Positions 30,722 through 38,891 of a stretch of 64,000 nt of DNA are shown in pieces. The stretch's first letter is position 1. Each line of letters begins with the position of its first letter. The stretch covers positions 1-64,000 of the forward strand of contig NZ_DASUSQ010000083.1 in the NCBI RefSeq assembly GCF_036375055.1, given 5' to 3'. This DNA comes from Umezawaea sp036375055 (GTDB taxonomy: Bacteria > Actinomycetota > Actinomycetes > Mycobacteriales > Pseudonocardiaceae). Both the position numbers and the translations under genes were made by a program. The notes beneath the pieces are model-generated. The model saw only the letters and a program-made list of their open reading frames with translations, was not told the origin of the DNA and made no database searches.

Positions 30722-31870
30722 ATGCCGAAGCGCCGTTCCGCCTGGATGACCGAGGACCTCGACCAGCTCCGCGAGCTGGCCCGCACGTTCATGGCGAAGG
30801 AGATGACACCCAACCAGGAGCGCTGGGCGGCGCAGAAGCACGTCGACCGCGACCTGTGGACGAAGGCGGGCGAGGTCGGGCTGCTGTGCCTGTCCATCCC
30901 CGAGGAGTACGGCGGGGGCGGGGGCACGTTCGCCCACGAGGCCGTGCTGATCGAGGAGCAGGCGCGCGCGGGCGACAGCGCGTGGGGCAACAGCGTGCAC
31001 AGCGGCATCGTCGCGCCCTACCTGCTCGCCTACGGCACGGAGGAGCAGAGGCTCCGGTGGCTGCCCAAGCTCGCGAGCGGCGAGTACGTGGGCGCCATCG
31101 CGATGTCCGAGCCCGGCGCGGGCTCCGACCTCCAGGGCATCAAGACCAAGGCCGTCCGCGACGGCGACTCCTACGTGCTGAACGGCTCCAAGACCTTCAT
31201 CACCAACGGCAGCCAGGCCGACCTCGTCGTCGTGGTCGCCAAGACCGACCCGGCCGGAGGAGCGGCGGGCACCTCGCTGCTCGTCGTCGAGACCGCCAAG
31301 GCGCCCGGCTTCCGGCGCGGCCGGGTGCTCGACAAGGTCGGCATGAAGGGCCAGGACACCGCCGAGCTGTTCTTCGACGACGTCCGCGTGCCCGCCGCCA
31401 ACCTGCTCGGCGGCACCGAGGGGCAGGGGTTCGTCCAGCTGATGAACCAGCTCCCGCAGGAGCGGCTGATCATCGCGGTGGCCTCCGTCGCGGGCATCGA
31501 GGCGGCGGTCGCGATGACGCTGGAGTACACCAAGGACCGCACCGCGTTCGGCCGTGAGCTGATCAAGTTCCAGAACACCCGGTTCACCCTCGCCGAGTGC
31601 GCCACCGAGGCCGCGGTGACCAGGTCGTTCGTCGACGACTGCATCCGCCTGCACCTGGACGGCGAGCTCGACGTCCCCACGGCCGCGATGGCCAAGTGGT
31701 GGTCGACCGAGCGCCTGTGCCGGGTCGTGGACGAGTGCGTGCAGCTCTTCGGCGGCTACGGCTACATGACGGAGTACCCGATCGCGCGGGCGTGGGCCGA
31801 CGCGCGTGTCCAGAAGATCTACGGCGGCACGAACGAGATCATGAAGGAGATCATCGCCCGGTCGCTGTAG
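30722..31870 (+). CDS. Acyl-CoA dehydrogenase
   Basis: A 382-residue FAD flavoenzyme of full length. Family blocks are IPEEYGGGGG, AMSEPGAGSDLQGI, NGSKTFITNG and the C-terminal QLFGGYGYMTEYPIARAWADARVQKIYGGTNEIM. The Y-x-G-T position holding the catalytic Glu in medium-chain enzymes is Gly here. Glu247 in PQERLII aligns instead with the catalytic base of isovaleryl-CoA and long-chain dehydrogenases, suggesting a branched or long-chain substrate. It oxidises acyl-CoA to 2-enoyl-CoA, the step before FadB. ATG 30722 has only a weak RBS. It is followed closely by the racemase-type gene. Confidence 0.95.
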   Translation: MPKRRSAWMTEDLDQLRELARTFMAKEMTPNQERWAAQKHVDRDLWTKAGEVGLLCLSIPEEYGGGGGTFAHEAVLIEEQARAGDSAWGNSVHSGIVAPYLLAYGTEEQRLRWLPKLASGEYVGAIAMSEPGAGSDLQGIKTKAVRDGDSYVLNGSKTFITNGSQADLVVVVAKTDPAGGAAGTSLLVVETAKAPGFRRGRVLDKVGMKGQDTAELFFDDVRVPAANLLGGTEGQGFVQLMNQLPQERLIIAVASVAGIEAAVAMTLEYTKDRTAFGRELIKFQNTRFTLAECATEAAVTRSFVDDCIRLHLDGELDVPTAAMAKWWSTERLCRVVDECVQLFGGYGYMTEYPIARAWADARVQKIYGGTNEIMKEIIARSL

Positions 31871-31906
31871 TCCGCCGCGACGAGTTCGCCGTAGCAGGGA
31901 GAACCC

Positions 31907-33037
31907 ATGAAGCAGGGACCGCTGGCCGGGCTGCGGGTCGTGGAGCTGGCCGGGCTCGCGCCCGCCCCGTTCGGTGCGATGGTGCTGGCCGACCTCGGCG
32001 CGGACGTCATCAGGGTGGACCGGATCGGCGGCGACCCCGGCGCCGTGCCGGGCGATCCGCTGGGCCGCGGCAGGCGGTCGGTGGGCATCGACATCCGCAC
32101 GCCCGAGGGCGCGGCGCTCGTGCTGCGCCTGGTCGACCGGGCCGACGTGCTGGTCGAGGGCTTCCGGCCCGGCGTCACCGAGCGCCTCGGATTCGGCCCG
32201 GAGGACGTGGCCGCGGTCAACCCGCGCATCGTGTACGGCCGGATGACCGGCTGGGGCCAGGACGGGCCGCTGGCCGAGCGCGCGGGCCACGACATCAACT
32301 ACATCGCCCTCTCCGGGGCGCTGGAACCCATCGGCCGGGCCGGTCAGGCGCCGACCGTGCCGCTGAACCTGCTCGGCGACTTCGGCGGCGGTGGCCTGCT
32401 GCTCGCGATGGGCGTGCTCGCCGCGCTCTACGAGCGGGAGCGCTCCGGCCGGGGCCAGGTCGTGGACGCGGCGATGGTCGAGGGTGCCGCGCTGCTCACG
32501 ACGTTCCTGCACGGGATGCGCGCGGCGGGCGGGGAGAAGGGCGAGCGCGGCACGAACCTGCTGGACGGCGGCGCGCCGTTCTACGACGTCTACCGGGCCG
32601 CCGACGGCCGGTACGTCAGCATCGGCGCGCTGGAGGACAGGTTCTTCGCCGAACTGGTGGAGGTGCTGGGCCTGGGGGAGCTGCCCAACCGGCACGACCC
32701 GGCGAACTGGCCCGACCTGCGCGCCCGCATCGCGGCGGTGGTCGCCACGAGGACCAGGGACGAGTGGGCGGACCTCGCCGCGGGCACCGACGCGTGCCTG
32801 GTGCCGGTGCTCGAACCCGGTGAGGCGCCCTCGCACCCGCACAACGTCGCGCGCGGGGTGTTCACCGACGTGGGTGGGACGGCGCTGCCCGCACCCGCTC
32901 CCCGGTTCGACCGCACTCCCGCCGGGGCGCCCGAGCCACCCGTGCGGGCCGGAAAACACACGATCGAGGTCTTGGCAGAACTCGGCCTGCCGGACTCGGA
33001 GATTACGGAACTGAGTCGGGCCGGAGTAATTGGATGA
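31907..33037 (+). CDS. mcr: CaiB/BaiF CoA-transferase family, alpha-methylacyl-CoA racemase-like
   Basis: A 376-residue family III CoA-transferase. AGGGAGA lies 6 bp before ATG 31907. The N-terminal LAGLAPAPFGAMVLADLGADVI, the catalytic-region Asp in GHDINYIALSGAL and the substrate block PLNLLGDFGGGG are characteristic of alpha-methylacyl-CoA racemases, which epimerise 2-methyl-branched acyl-CoAs so that beta-oxidation can proceed. That fits the neighbouring dehydrogenase and fad genes. The gene ends in an AT-rich transition without a clear terminator. Confidence 0.9.
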   Translation: MKQGPLAGLRVVELAGLAPAPFGAMVLADLGADVIRVDRIGGDPGAVPGDPLGRGRRSVGIDIRTPEGAALVLRLVDRADVLVEGFRPGVTERLGFGPEDVAAVNPRIVYGRMTGWGQDGPLAERAGHDINYIALSGALEPIGRAGQAPTVPLNLLGDFGGGGLLLAMGVLAALYERERSGRGQVVDAAMVEGAALLTTFLHGMRAAGGEKGERGTNLLDGGAPFYDVYRAADGRYVSIGALEDRFFAELVEVLGLGELPNRHDPANWPDLRARIAAVVATRTRDEWADLAAGTDACLVPVLEPGEAPSHPHNVARGVFTDVGGTALPAPAPRFDRTPAGAPEPPVRAGKHTIEVLAELGLPDSEITELSRAGVIG

Positions 33038-33435
33038 TCGATAAAAGGGCAGCGAAATAGCGCCGGGAAAGAATCACGGCACTGAACTACGGCGATCACG
33101 CAGAGTGCTCGTGGAGCACGGCTCGGGAGAGCGGCGGGACCCTCTGGGTGTGCTGATGGTTCGCGAGTACCTCGGTGCGCTAGCTGGGGGGTTGCCGGAC
33201 GAGACGCCCGTACCCAGGTCATCGTCCGATCCGGACGGCTCCTTGAGCGGCCATTCGGGTGACGCTCGAACCCCCTCGAGCGTCTCAGGGCGCTGATCTC
33301 GGGGCGGTTCGAGGACGGCATGCGTGTTCGAGGTTCATCAACCGGGTGAATGGGGGACCATGTCGGGTGACACGGCGTGCTCCCGGCTGTCACGGGGGAC
33401 CGCCGCACGAACCTGAGCGGACGGAGTGGCTTGAC
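33038..33435. other. Intergenic region without supported gene
   Basis: Composition drops in GC just after 33037 and near 33060-33110. Open frames of 60-110 codons cross it but have no RBS and no protein-like composition. It should contain the promoter of the small protein at 33436. Confidence 0.4.
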
Positions 33436-33597
33436 GTGAACACGAAGAAGGTGGTCGTGCTGGCGGCGGTCGCGCTGGTGCTGTTCCTCCTGATCACCCG
33501 CCCGGTGGAGTCCGCCGACGCGGTCTCGCAGGTCCTCGCCTGGTTGCGCGAGGGGGCCGAAGCGATCATCACGTTCCTCCGGAGCCTGTTCGGCTAG
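33436..33597 (+). CDS. Small single-helix membrane protein
   Basis: A 53-residue protein beginning MNTKKVVVLAAVALVLFLLI, a single membrane helix, followed by an amphipathic segment (AVSQVLAWLREGAEAIITFL). GTG 33436 has ACGGAG about 9 bp upstream. A strong hairpin follows 38 bp after the stop. No function is assignable. The longer frame starting at 33259 is rejected because its extra part looks non-coding. Confidence 0.6.
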   Translation: MNTKKVVVLAAVALVLFLLITRPVESADAVSQVLAWLREGAEAIITFLRSLFG

Positions 33598-33634
33598 TCG
33601 CCGGGGCCCCGTCCCGGCCCGTTCGACCGGTGTT

Positions 33635-33662
33635 GCGCGGCCCGCTCCCCGGCGGGCCGCGC
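33635..33662. terminator. Terminator after the small membrane protein
   Basis: GCGCGGCCCGC and its complement form an 11-bp perfect stem with loop TCCCCG. Confidence 0.75.
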
Positions 33663-33842
33663 GACCCGGTTCCGGACCATCACCCTGGGTGACGTGGCGG
33701 CTCGACCGTTGGACCTTATGGGTGGAATAGGGCCTATAACACCCTGGTAACGGGGTTATCGACAAACAAGGGTCTAGCGGTTGGCCGAACCCTTGAATAC
33801 GGTGCGCTGCATTGGCTGATCTTCGACCCCAGGGAGGCATAA

Positions 33843-34334
33843 ATGGTCGAGGACTCCGGAGTCGACGAACTGCTTAGGCAGTGGGCGGCGGAGCGGTCGG
33901 ACGACGCCGAGATGCAGGAGGTGAACCGGATCAAGAACGCCTGGCTGGCGGAGGCACCACCCAGCGCGTCGCCGGGGATCCCCTCGCAGCGGGCGAACGG
34001 TGGTCCACGTGGAGTGGTGCGGGTCGAGTCGGCCAGCCCCGCGTACGTGGCGGCGATGCGGAGGAGGGCACCCGAGGTGCCCGAGGTCCTCCTGGAGGCG
34101 GCGGCGAGCTACTGGCAGCTCGTGGGCGACCTCGCCGAGGCGGAGCAGTGGTGGGACGCGGGCATCAGCCCGTTGGACCAGCGCGCTCTGGACTACCGGG
34201 TGGCCGGGCTCCTGCCCGCGGACCTGGGTCGTCGACTCGGCCCGATGACGGTGCTCCAGCACCTGCGTCGGGGTAGTGCGGCAGCGTGGTGCGTCGCCAG
34301 GTTGCAGCGGCAACGCCGGGACGGCGTGGCCTAG
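33843..34334 (+). CDS. Hypothetical protein
   Basis: A 163-residue soluble protein with AGGGAGG 5 bp before ATG 33843, so it is clearly translated. The N-terminal 50 residues are acidic and helical (VDELLRQWAAERSDDAEMQEV). The second half is Ala/Leu-rich helical with repeated Trp (ASYWQLVGDLAEAEQWWDAG). No family is recognised. It stands alone between two hairpins. The upstream region 33663-33842 contains an A/T-rich promoter-like stretch (CCTATAACACC near 33731). Confidence 0.65.
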   Translation: MVEDSGVDELLRQWAAERSDDAEMQEVNRIKNAWLAEAPPSASPGIPSQRANGGPRGVVRVESASPAYVAAMRRRAPEVPEVLLEAAASYWQLVGDLAEAEQWWDAGISPLDQRALDYRVAGLLPADLGRRLGPMTVLQHLRRGSAAAWCVARLQRQRRDGVA

Positions 34335-34361
34335 GACGGTCGGCGGTCCGGATACGGGAGT

Positions 34362-34379
34362 GGGCTCCGAGCGGAGCCC
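34362..34379. terminator. Short terminator hairpin
   Basis: GGGCTCC and GGAGCCC with a 4-nt loop lie 28 bp after the stop of the hypothetical gene. Confidence 0.5.
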
Positions 34380-34442
34380 CAACCCTTGGGTCACCCGGCC
34401 CTGGACCTCCAGCCGCAGTACCGCCGGTGCTAGTTTGGAGAG

Positions 34443-34799
34443 GTGACCGGCGGTCCTCTCATCACCCCCCAGCGCCTGGGCATCGCTCTGGTGTGCGCGG
34501 TCGCGCTGGTGGGCTGTTGCGGTCTCGCGTGGTGGCAGTGGACGAGGTTCGAATCCGCCAGCGGGACCTTCCAGAACCTCGGCTACGTGTTGCAGTGGCC
34601 GCTGTTCGGACTCTTCCCGGCCTTCATGGTCTGGCGCATCCGCAAGCTCGACGCGCAGCGCAAAGCCGAGCCGCCCGTGGTCGCACCCGCGCCTGTCGTT
34701 ACCGTTGACGCCGTCAGGGCTCCCGTCGTGGACACCGACGACGAGCTGGCGGTCTACAACCGCTACCTCGCCGAGCTGAACGCGCGGGACCAGCGGTAA
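34443..34799 (+). CDS. Two-helix membrane protein, unknown function
   Basis: A 118-residue protein. GTG 34443 has GGAG close upstream. Two membrane helices (LGIALVCAVALVGCCGLAWW and LGYVLQWPLFGLFPAFMVW) precede a Val/Pro-rich cytoplasmic tail ending in DELAVYNRYLAELNARD. Proteins of this shape commonly sit directly upstream of DUF3817 genes in actinobacteria, as here (26 bp gap). No function is known. Confidence 0.75.
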   Translation: MTGGPLITPQRLGIALVCAVALVGCCGLAWWQWTRFESASGTFQNLGYVLQWPLFGLFPAFMVWRIRKLDAQRKAEPPVVAPAPVVTVDAVRAPVVDTDDELAVYNRYLAELNARDQR

Positions 34800-34825
34800 G
34801 CGGAACGAAGGCGGTCGGACGGGCG

Positions 34826-35128
34826 ATGAGCGGTGCGTTGAACCGGTTCAGGTTCATGGCCTACGTGGTCGGTGTGGGCCTGTTGCTGCTGGTCGTGGCC
34901 ATGCTCTTCAAGTACGTGGGCGACTCGACCGGCATGATCAAGCTCGTCGGTCCGGTCCACGGCTTCCTCTACGCCATCTACCTGGTGATCGCCGTCGACC
35001 TCGGGCTCAAGGCCCGCTGGTCCATCAAGGGCACGATCCTGGTCCTGCTCGCGGGCACGATCCCGTTCCTGTCGTTCTACGCGGAGCGCAAGGTGGTCGA
35101 GCGCGTCCGGGAGGGCGTCCCCCTGTGA
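34826..35128 (+). CDS. DUF3817 membrane protein
   Basis: A 100-residue DUF3817 protein with three hydrophobic segments: FMAYVVGVGLLLLVVAMLFKY, then VGPVHGFLYAIYLVIAVDL with the conserved HG, and ILVLLAGTIPFLSFYAERKV with the conserved P-F-x-x-F-x-x-E/R. It follows the two-helix protein by 26 bp as a likely operon. The role is unknown. Confidence 0.85.
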   Translation: MSGALNRFRFMAYVVGVGLLLLVVAMLFKYVGDSTGMIKLVGPVHGFLYAIYLVIAVDLGLKARWSIKGTILVLLAGTIPFLSFYAERKVVERVREGVPL

Positions 35129-35201
35129 GGCGACCCCTGTTGACCTGCGGCACGGCCTGCGAATAGCGTCTGGCGGTATCAACTGAACACGGCCGTCGAT
35201 G

Positions 35202-35376
35202 GCGCGCGGAAGAGTCCCCGCGAGGGGCGCCGAAGGAGCAACTCCTCCCCGGAATCTCTCAGGCACCGGTACCGCGCGACGCAGGCAACTCTGAAAAGCA
35301 GGCGCACCCGTGCGCCTCGCCCACGGTGCAAGTCGCGCTCGCGCGTCGAAGCTCTCAGGCTCATGACAGAGGGGGA
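35202..35376 (+). promoter_or_regulatory. Tandem glycine riboswitch
   Basis: Two glycine aptamers lie head to tail. The first has GCGGAAGAGTCC, CGCCGAAGGAGCAA and AATCTCTCAGGCACC (about 35204-35270). The second has ACGCAGGCAACTCTGAAAAG, the GGTGCAAGT block and AAGCTCTCAGGCTCATGACAGAGGGGGA (about 35277-35376). They share the short linker ACGCAGG typical of tandem glycine riboswitches. The downstream genes are gcvT and glyA, so glycine probably turns on glycine cleavage. The region 35377-35496 before the gcvT start should hold the expression platform. Confidence 0.95.
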
Positions 35377-35496
35377 GGCTCGCTCACAGGAGGAGTCTCG
35401 CCGATGACCGTGTCCCCACTGCCCGCCGCCGGTCGACCGGTCGCCCCCGCGGCGCGGTCGGCCGTTGAGCATGCCCACCAGGGAGGATCCACCCAG

Positions 35497-36597
35497 ATGG
35501 AAAGCCGTCGGACGCCGCTGCACGCCGAGCACGAGGCGCTGGGCGCCATGTTCACCGACTTCGCGGGCTGGCGGATGCCCCTGCGCTACGACAGCGAGCT
35601 GGCCGAGCACCACGCGGTCCGCCGGACGGCGGGGCTGTTCGACCTCACGCACATGGGCGAGATCGTGCTGGAGGGCCCGGAGGCGGGCGCCGCGCTCGAC
35701 CACGCGCTGGTCGGCCACTGCTCCGCGATCGGCGTCGGCCGCGCCCGCTACACCATGATCACCCAGGCCGACGGCGGTGTGCTGGACGACCTGATCGTGT
35801 ACCGGCTGGGCGACACCGAGTACCTCGTCGTCGCGAACGCCTCCAACGCCGCGCTGGTGTTCGGCGAACTGGTCGAGCGCGCGAAGGGCTTCGACACCGC
35901 CGTGGTCGACCGGTCGACGGACTACGCGCTGCTCGCCGTGCAGGGGCCGAACTCCACCGCGATCCTGGCGGGCCTCACGCCGACCGACCTGGCGACGGTG
36001 AAGTACTACGCCTCCTACCCGACCGAGGTCGCGGGCACCCCGGTGCTGCTGGCCAGGACGGGCTACACGGGCGAGGACGGCTTCGAGCTGTTCACGGCAC
36101 CGGCCGACGCGCCCGCCGTGTGGGCGGCGCTCCTGGAGGCGGGCGAGGAGCACGGCCTGAAGCCCGCGGGCCTCGGCTGCCGCGACACGCTGCGCCTGGA
36201 GGCCGGGATGCCCTTGTACGGCAACGAACTGAGCACCTCCCGCACCCCGTACCACGCGAACCTCGGCCGGGTCGTGAAGCTCGACAAGCCCGGCGACTTC
36301 GTCGGGCGCGACGCGCTGGCGAAGGTCGCGGAGTCCGGTGTGGACACCACGCTCGTCGGTCTCAAGACCGAGGGACGCCGGGCGCCGAGGCACGGGTACA
36401 CCGTGCTGGACGCCGACGGCGCCGCGGTCGGCGAGATCACCAGCGGGGCCCTCTCCCCGACGCTCGGGTACTCGGTGGCGATGGCCTACGTGGCCAAGGG
36501 CAGCGCCGAGCCCGGCACCAAGCTGGCGGTGGACGTCCGGGGCAGGCAGGAGCCCGTCGAGGTCGTCGCACTGCCGTTCTACAAGCGCGCCAACTGA
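35497..36597 (+). CDS. gcvT: Aminomethyltransferase (glycine cleavage T protein)
   Basis: A 366-residue T protein that moves the aminomethyl carbon from lipoyl-GcvH to tetrahydrofolate, releasing ammonia. Family blocks are present: RTPLHAEHEALGAMFTDFAGW, GLFDLTHMGEI, the folate-site segment GYTGEDGFELF and the late C-terminal EITSGALSPTLG. ATG 35497 (GGGAGG 10 bp upstream) gives the usual length and N terminus. ATG 35404 with AGGAGG would add 31 low-complexity residues and cannot be excluded. The gene lies under the glycine riboswitch. gcvH and gcvP are not in the window. Confidence 0.96.
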   Translation: MESRRTPLHAEHEALGAMFTDFAGWRMPLRYDSELAEHHAVRRTAGLFDLTHMGEIVLEGPEAGAALDHALVGHCSAIGVGRARYTMITQADGGVLDDLIVYRLGDTEYLVVANASNAALVFGELVERAKGFDTAVVDRSTDYALLAVQGPNSTAILAGLTPTDLATVKYYASYPTEVAGTPVLLARTGYTGEDGFELFTAPADAPAVWAALLEAGEEHGLKPAGLGCRDTLRLEAGMPLYGNELSTSRTPYHANLGRVVKLDKPGDFVGRDALAKVAESGVDTTLVGLKTEGRRAPRHGYTVLDADGAAVGEITSGALSPTLGYSVAMAYVAKGSAEPGTKLAVDVRGRQEPVEVVALPFYKRAN

Positions 36598-36617
36598 TCC
36601 GTCCCAAGGGAGACCAC

Positions 36618-37883
36618 ATGTCGGACCACTTCAACACCTCCCTCGCGGAGTTCGACCCGGAGGTGGCGGAAGCCGTCGCCGCCGAGCTCGCCCGCCAGCA
36701 GAACACGCTGGAGATGATCGCGTCGGAGAACTTCACCCCGGTGTCGGTCCTCGAAGCGCAGGGATCGGTGCTCACCAACAAGTACGCCGAGGGCTACCCC
36801 GGCCGCCGCTACTACGGCGGCTGCGAGAACGTCGACGTCGTCGAGCGGCTCGCCATCGCGCGGATCAAGGAGCTGTTCGGCGCGGGCTTCGCCAACGTGC
36901 AGCCGCACTCCGGCGCGCAGGCGAACGCCGCCGCGATGTTCGCGCTGCTGAACACCGGCGACACGATCCTCGGCCTCGACCTGGCCCACGGCGGTCACCT
37001 GACGCACGGCATGCGGATCAACTTCTCCGGCAAGCTGTACAACGTGGTGCCCTACCACGTGTCCGATTCGGACGGTCTGGTCGACATGGCCGAGGTCGAG
37101 CGCCTCGCCCAGGAGCACCAGCCGAAGCTGATCGTCGCGGGCTGGTCGGCCTACCCCCGCCAGCTGGACTTCGCGGAGTTCCGCCGGATCGCGGACTCCG
37201 TGGGCGCGTTCCTGATGGTGGACATGGCCCACTTCGCCGGTCTCGTCGCCGCGGGTCTGCACCCGAGCCCCGTGCCGCACGCGCACGTGACCACGACCAC
37301 CACGCACAAGACCCTCGGCGGTCCGCGCGGCGGCGTGATCCTGTCCAACGACGCGGACATCGCGAAGAAGATCAACTCCGCTGTCTTCCCCGGCCAGCAG
37401 GGCGGCCCGCTGGAGCACGTGATCGCGGGCAAGGCCGTCGCGTTCAAGCACGCCGCCAGCCCCGAGTTCGCCGACCGCCAGCGCCGCACGGTCGAGGGCG
37501 CGAAGATCCTCGCGAACCGCCTGGTCCAGTCCGACGCCGCCGCCGCGGGCATCAAGGTGCTCACCGGCGGCACCGACGTGCACCTGGTGCTCGTCGACCT
37601 CGTCGCGTCCGAGCTGGACGGCAAGCAGGCCGAGGACCGCCTGCACCAGGTGGGCATCACCGTCAACCGCAACGCCGTCCCGAACGACCCCCGCCCGCCG
37701 ATGGTCACCTCGGGCCTGCGCGTCGGCACCCCCGCCCTGGCGACCCGCGGCTTCGGCGAGGCCGACTTCGCCGAGGTGGCGGACATCATCGTCGCGGCCC
37801 TCCTGCCCGACCCGGACCTCGCCGAACTGCGCTCGCGCGTCGAGGTGCTGGCCGCGAAGCACCCGCTCTACCCGAGCCTCTGA
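36618..37883 (+). CDS. glyA: Serine hydroxymethyltransferase
   Basis: A 421-residue PLP enzyme interconverting serine plus tetrahydrofolate with glycine plus methylene-tetrahydrofolate. Lys231 in the TTTTTHKTLGGPRGG block forms the Schiff base; LEMIASENFTP, YAEGYPGRRYYGGC and MVDMAHFAGLVA are intact. AAGGGAGA lies 4 bp before ATG 36618, 20 bp after gcvT, so both are read from the riboswitch-controlled transcript. Combined with the glycine cleavage complex it would turn two glycines into one serine. A 20-bp hairpin ends the operon. Confidence 0.97.
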   Translation: MSDHFNTSLAEFDPEVAEAVAAELARQQNTLEMIASENFTPVSVLEAQGSVLTNKYAEGYPGRRYYGGCENVDVVERLAIARIKELFGAGFANVQPHSGAQANAAAMFALLNTGDTILGLDLAHGGHLTHGMRINFSGKLYNVVPYHVSDSDGLVDMAEVERLAQEHQPKLIVAGWSAYPRQLDFAEFRRIADSVGAFLMVDMAHFAGLVAAGLHPSPVPHAHVTTTTTHKTLGGPRGGVILSNDADIAKKINSAVFPGQQGGPLEHVIAGKAVAFKHAASPEFADRQRRTVEGAKILANRLVQSDAAAAGIKVLTGGTDVHLVLVDLVASELDGKQAEDRLHQVGITVNRNAVPNDPRPPMVTSGLRVGTPALATRGFGEADFAEVADIIVAALLPDPDLAELRSRVEVLAAKHPLYPSL

Positions 37884-37945
37884 CGGCAGCGGTGGTGGAG
37901 GCCGACCGGTCTCCACCACCGGGAGACCTCGATCTCCCACCACCG

Positions 37946-37989
37946 CGACGAGAACGGCCCCCCGCGGACGCGGGGGGCCGTTCTCGTCG
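37946..37989. terminator. 20-bp perfect terminator after glyA
   Basis: Arms 37946-37965 and 37970-37989 are perfectly complementary around the loop GGAC. An imperfect hairpin (GGTGGTGG...CCACCACC) lies just before it at about 37889-37945. Confidence 0.9.
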
Positions 37990-38033
37990 TACCTCACCGC
38001 GAAGCGAATGAGCGGCAAGTCCTCAGTTCCACG

Positions 38034-38081
38034 AGTGCGGTGAAGCCCGGCCCCTTCCCCGGGGCCGGGCTTCACCGCACT
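38034..38081. terminator. 21-bp perfect hairpin ending the minus-strand gene
   Basis: Arms 38034-38054 and 38061-38081 are perfectly complementary around TTCCCC, 16 bp downstream of the stop of the minus-strand repeat protein. Together with the glyA terminator it insulates the convergent genes. Confidence 0.9.
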
Positions 38082-38096
38082 ACCGGTGGTTCAGCA

Positions 38097-38759
38097 CTAC
38101 GCGGCGGGGGCCGTGACGCCCGGCGGGAGGCACTCGACGTTGCGCTTGCCGTTCGGCTGGATCACGAACCAGGTGCCGCCCACGCCCTGGCCCGCCCACT
38201 TGCCGGGGCCGGGGTCCTTCGAGTACGTGTACAGGCCCCAACCGTCGATCGTGACCTGCTCGGTGCCGTCAGCGCGCTTCAGCGTGCCGACGAGGGCCGG
38301 GTCGACGCCCTCCAGCTGCGGGGTGGAGCCCGCGGGCACGACCAGCGGCGGCCAGGTCACGGCGCACGCGTCGTTGCAGTTGGAGACCGGCGGCTTGGGG
38401 GTGTCCTTGTCGAAGCGGTACAGCGTGCGGCCGTCGCCGTCCTGCACGACCTCGCCCATCTTGTCGACGGTCTTGGCGACCAGCCGGACGTTCGAGACCT
38501 CGGGTGCGGCGGCGGGCGGCTCCGCGGCGGGCTGCCCGGCGGCGCTGGTCTGCGCGCCCGCGGCGGGGGCGTCGGTGCCCGCCGCGGCAGGAGTGTCGTA
38601 GCCGTAGTCACCCGGCGCGGCAGCAGCCTCCACCGCGGAACCGGTCTGAGCCACGGTGGTGCCCTGAACGCCAACGGCGTTGGTGCTCCACATGACCAGG
38701 GCGAGCACGGTTGCCATGCCGCCTGCAACGGCGATGGCGATGCGGTTACGTCGGATCAC
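38097..38759 (-). CDS. Exported protein with Yx4D repeats (COG4315 type)
   Basis: A 220-residue protein. GTG 38759 has AGGAGGAG 8 bp upstream. An N-terminal helix (AIAVAGGMATVLALVMW) serves as signal or anchor; no lipobox Cys is present. An Ala/Pro-rich linker spans about 45-90. The C-terminal part has the two family motifs, LYRFDKD and LYTYSKD, each preceded by a Gly/Asp-rich turn, and the Cys pair NCNDAC with TWPPLVV. Members are extracytoplasmic and of unknown function, often near redox or wall genes. It is divergent from the CFA-type methyltransferase gene. Confidence 0.88.
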   Translation of the reverse strand: MIRRNRIAIAVAGGMATVLALVMWSTNAVGVQGTTVAQTGSAVEAAAAPGDYGYDTPAAAGTDAPAAGAQTSAAGQPAAEPPAAAPEVSNVRLVAKTVDKMGEVVQDGDGRTLYRFDKDTPKPPVSNCNDACAVTWPPLVVPAGSTPQLEGVDPALVGTLKRADGTEQVTIDGWGLYTYSKDPGPGKWAGQGVGGTWFVIQPNGKRNVECLPPGVTAPAA

Positions 38760-38891
38760 TTCTCAACTCCTCCTCGTCCGTTCATTCGCTTCACGGAGCA
38801 ATACGGGGGGACCGCGTCAGCGGTTCAGAACCGAACCGAAAACAATCTCGGGCCGAACAACTGCTACCCGTCTTGGCTCAGGAGGCTCGTG

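Noticed and set aside
33105..33296. 63-codon frame after the racemase-like gene
   Set aside because: No RBS and Ser/Pro/Gly-rich without motif.
35202..35376. Two similar segments considered as a direct repeat or mobile element end
   Set aside because: They are the two aptamers of a tandem glycine riboswitch.
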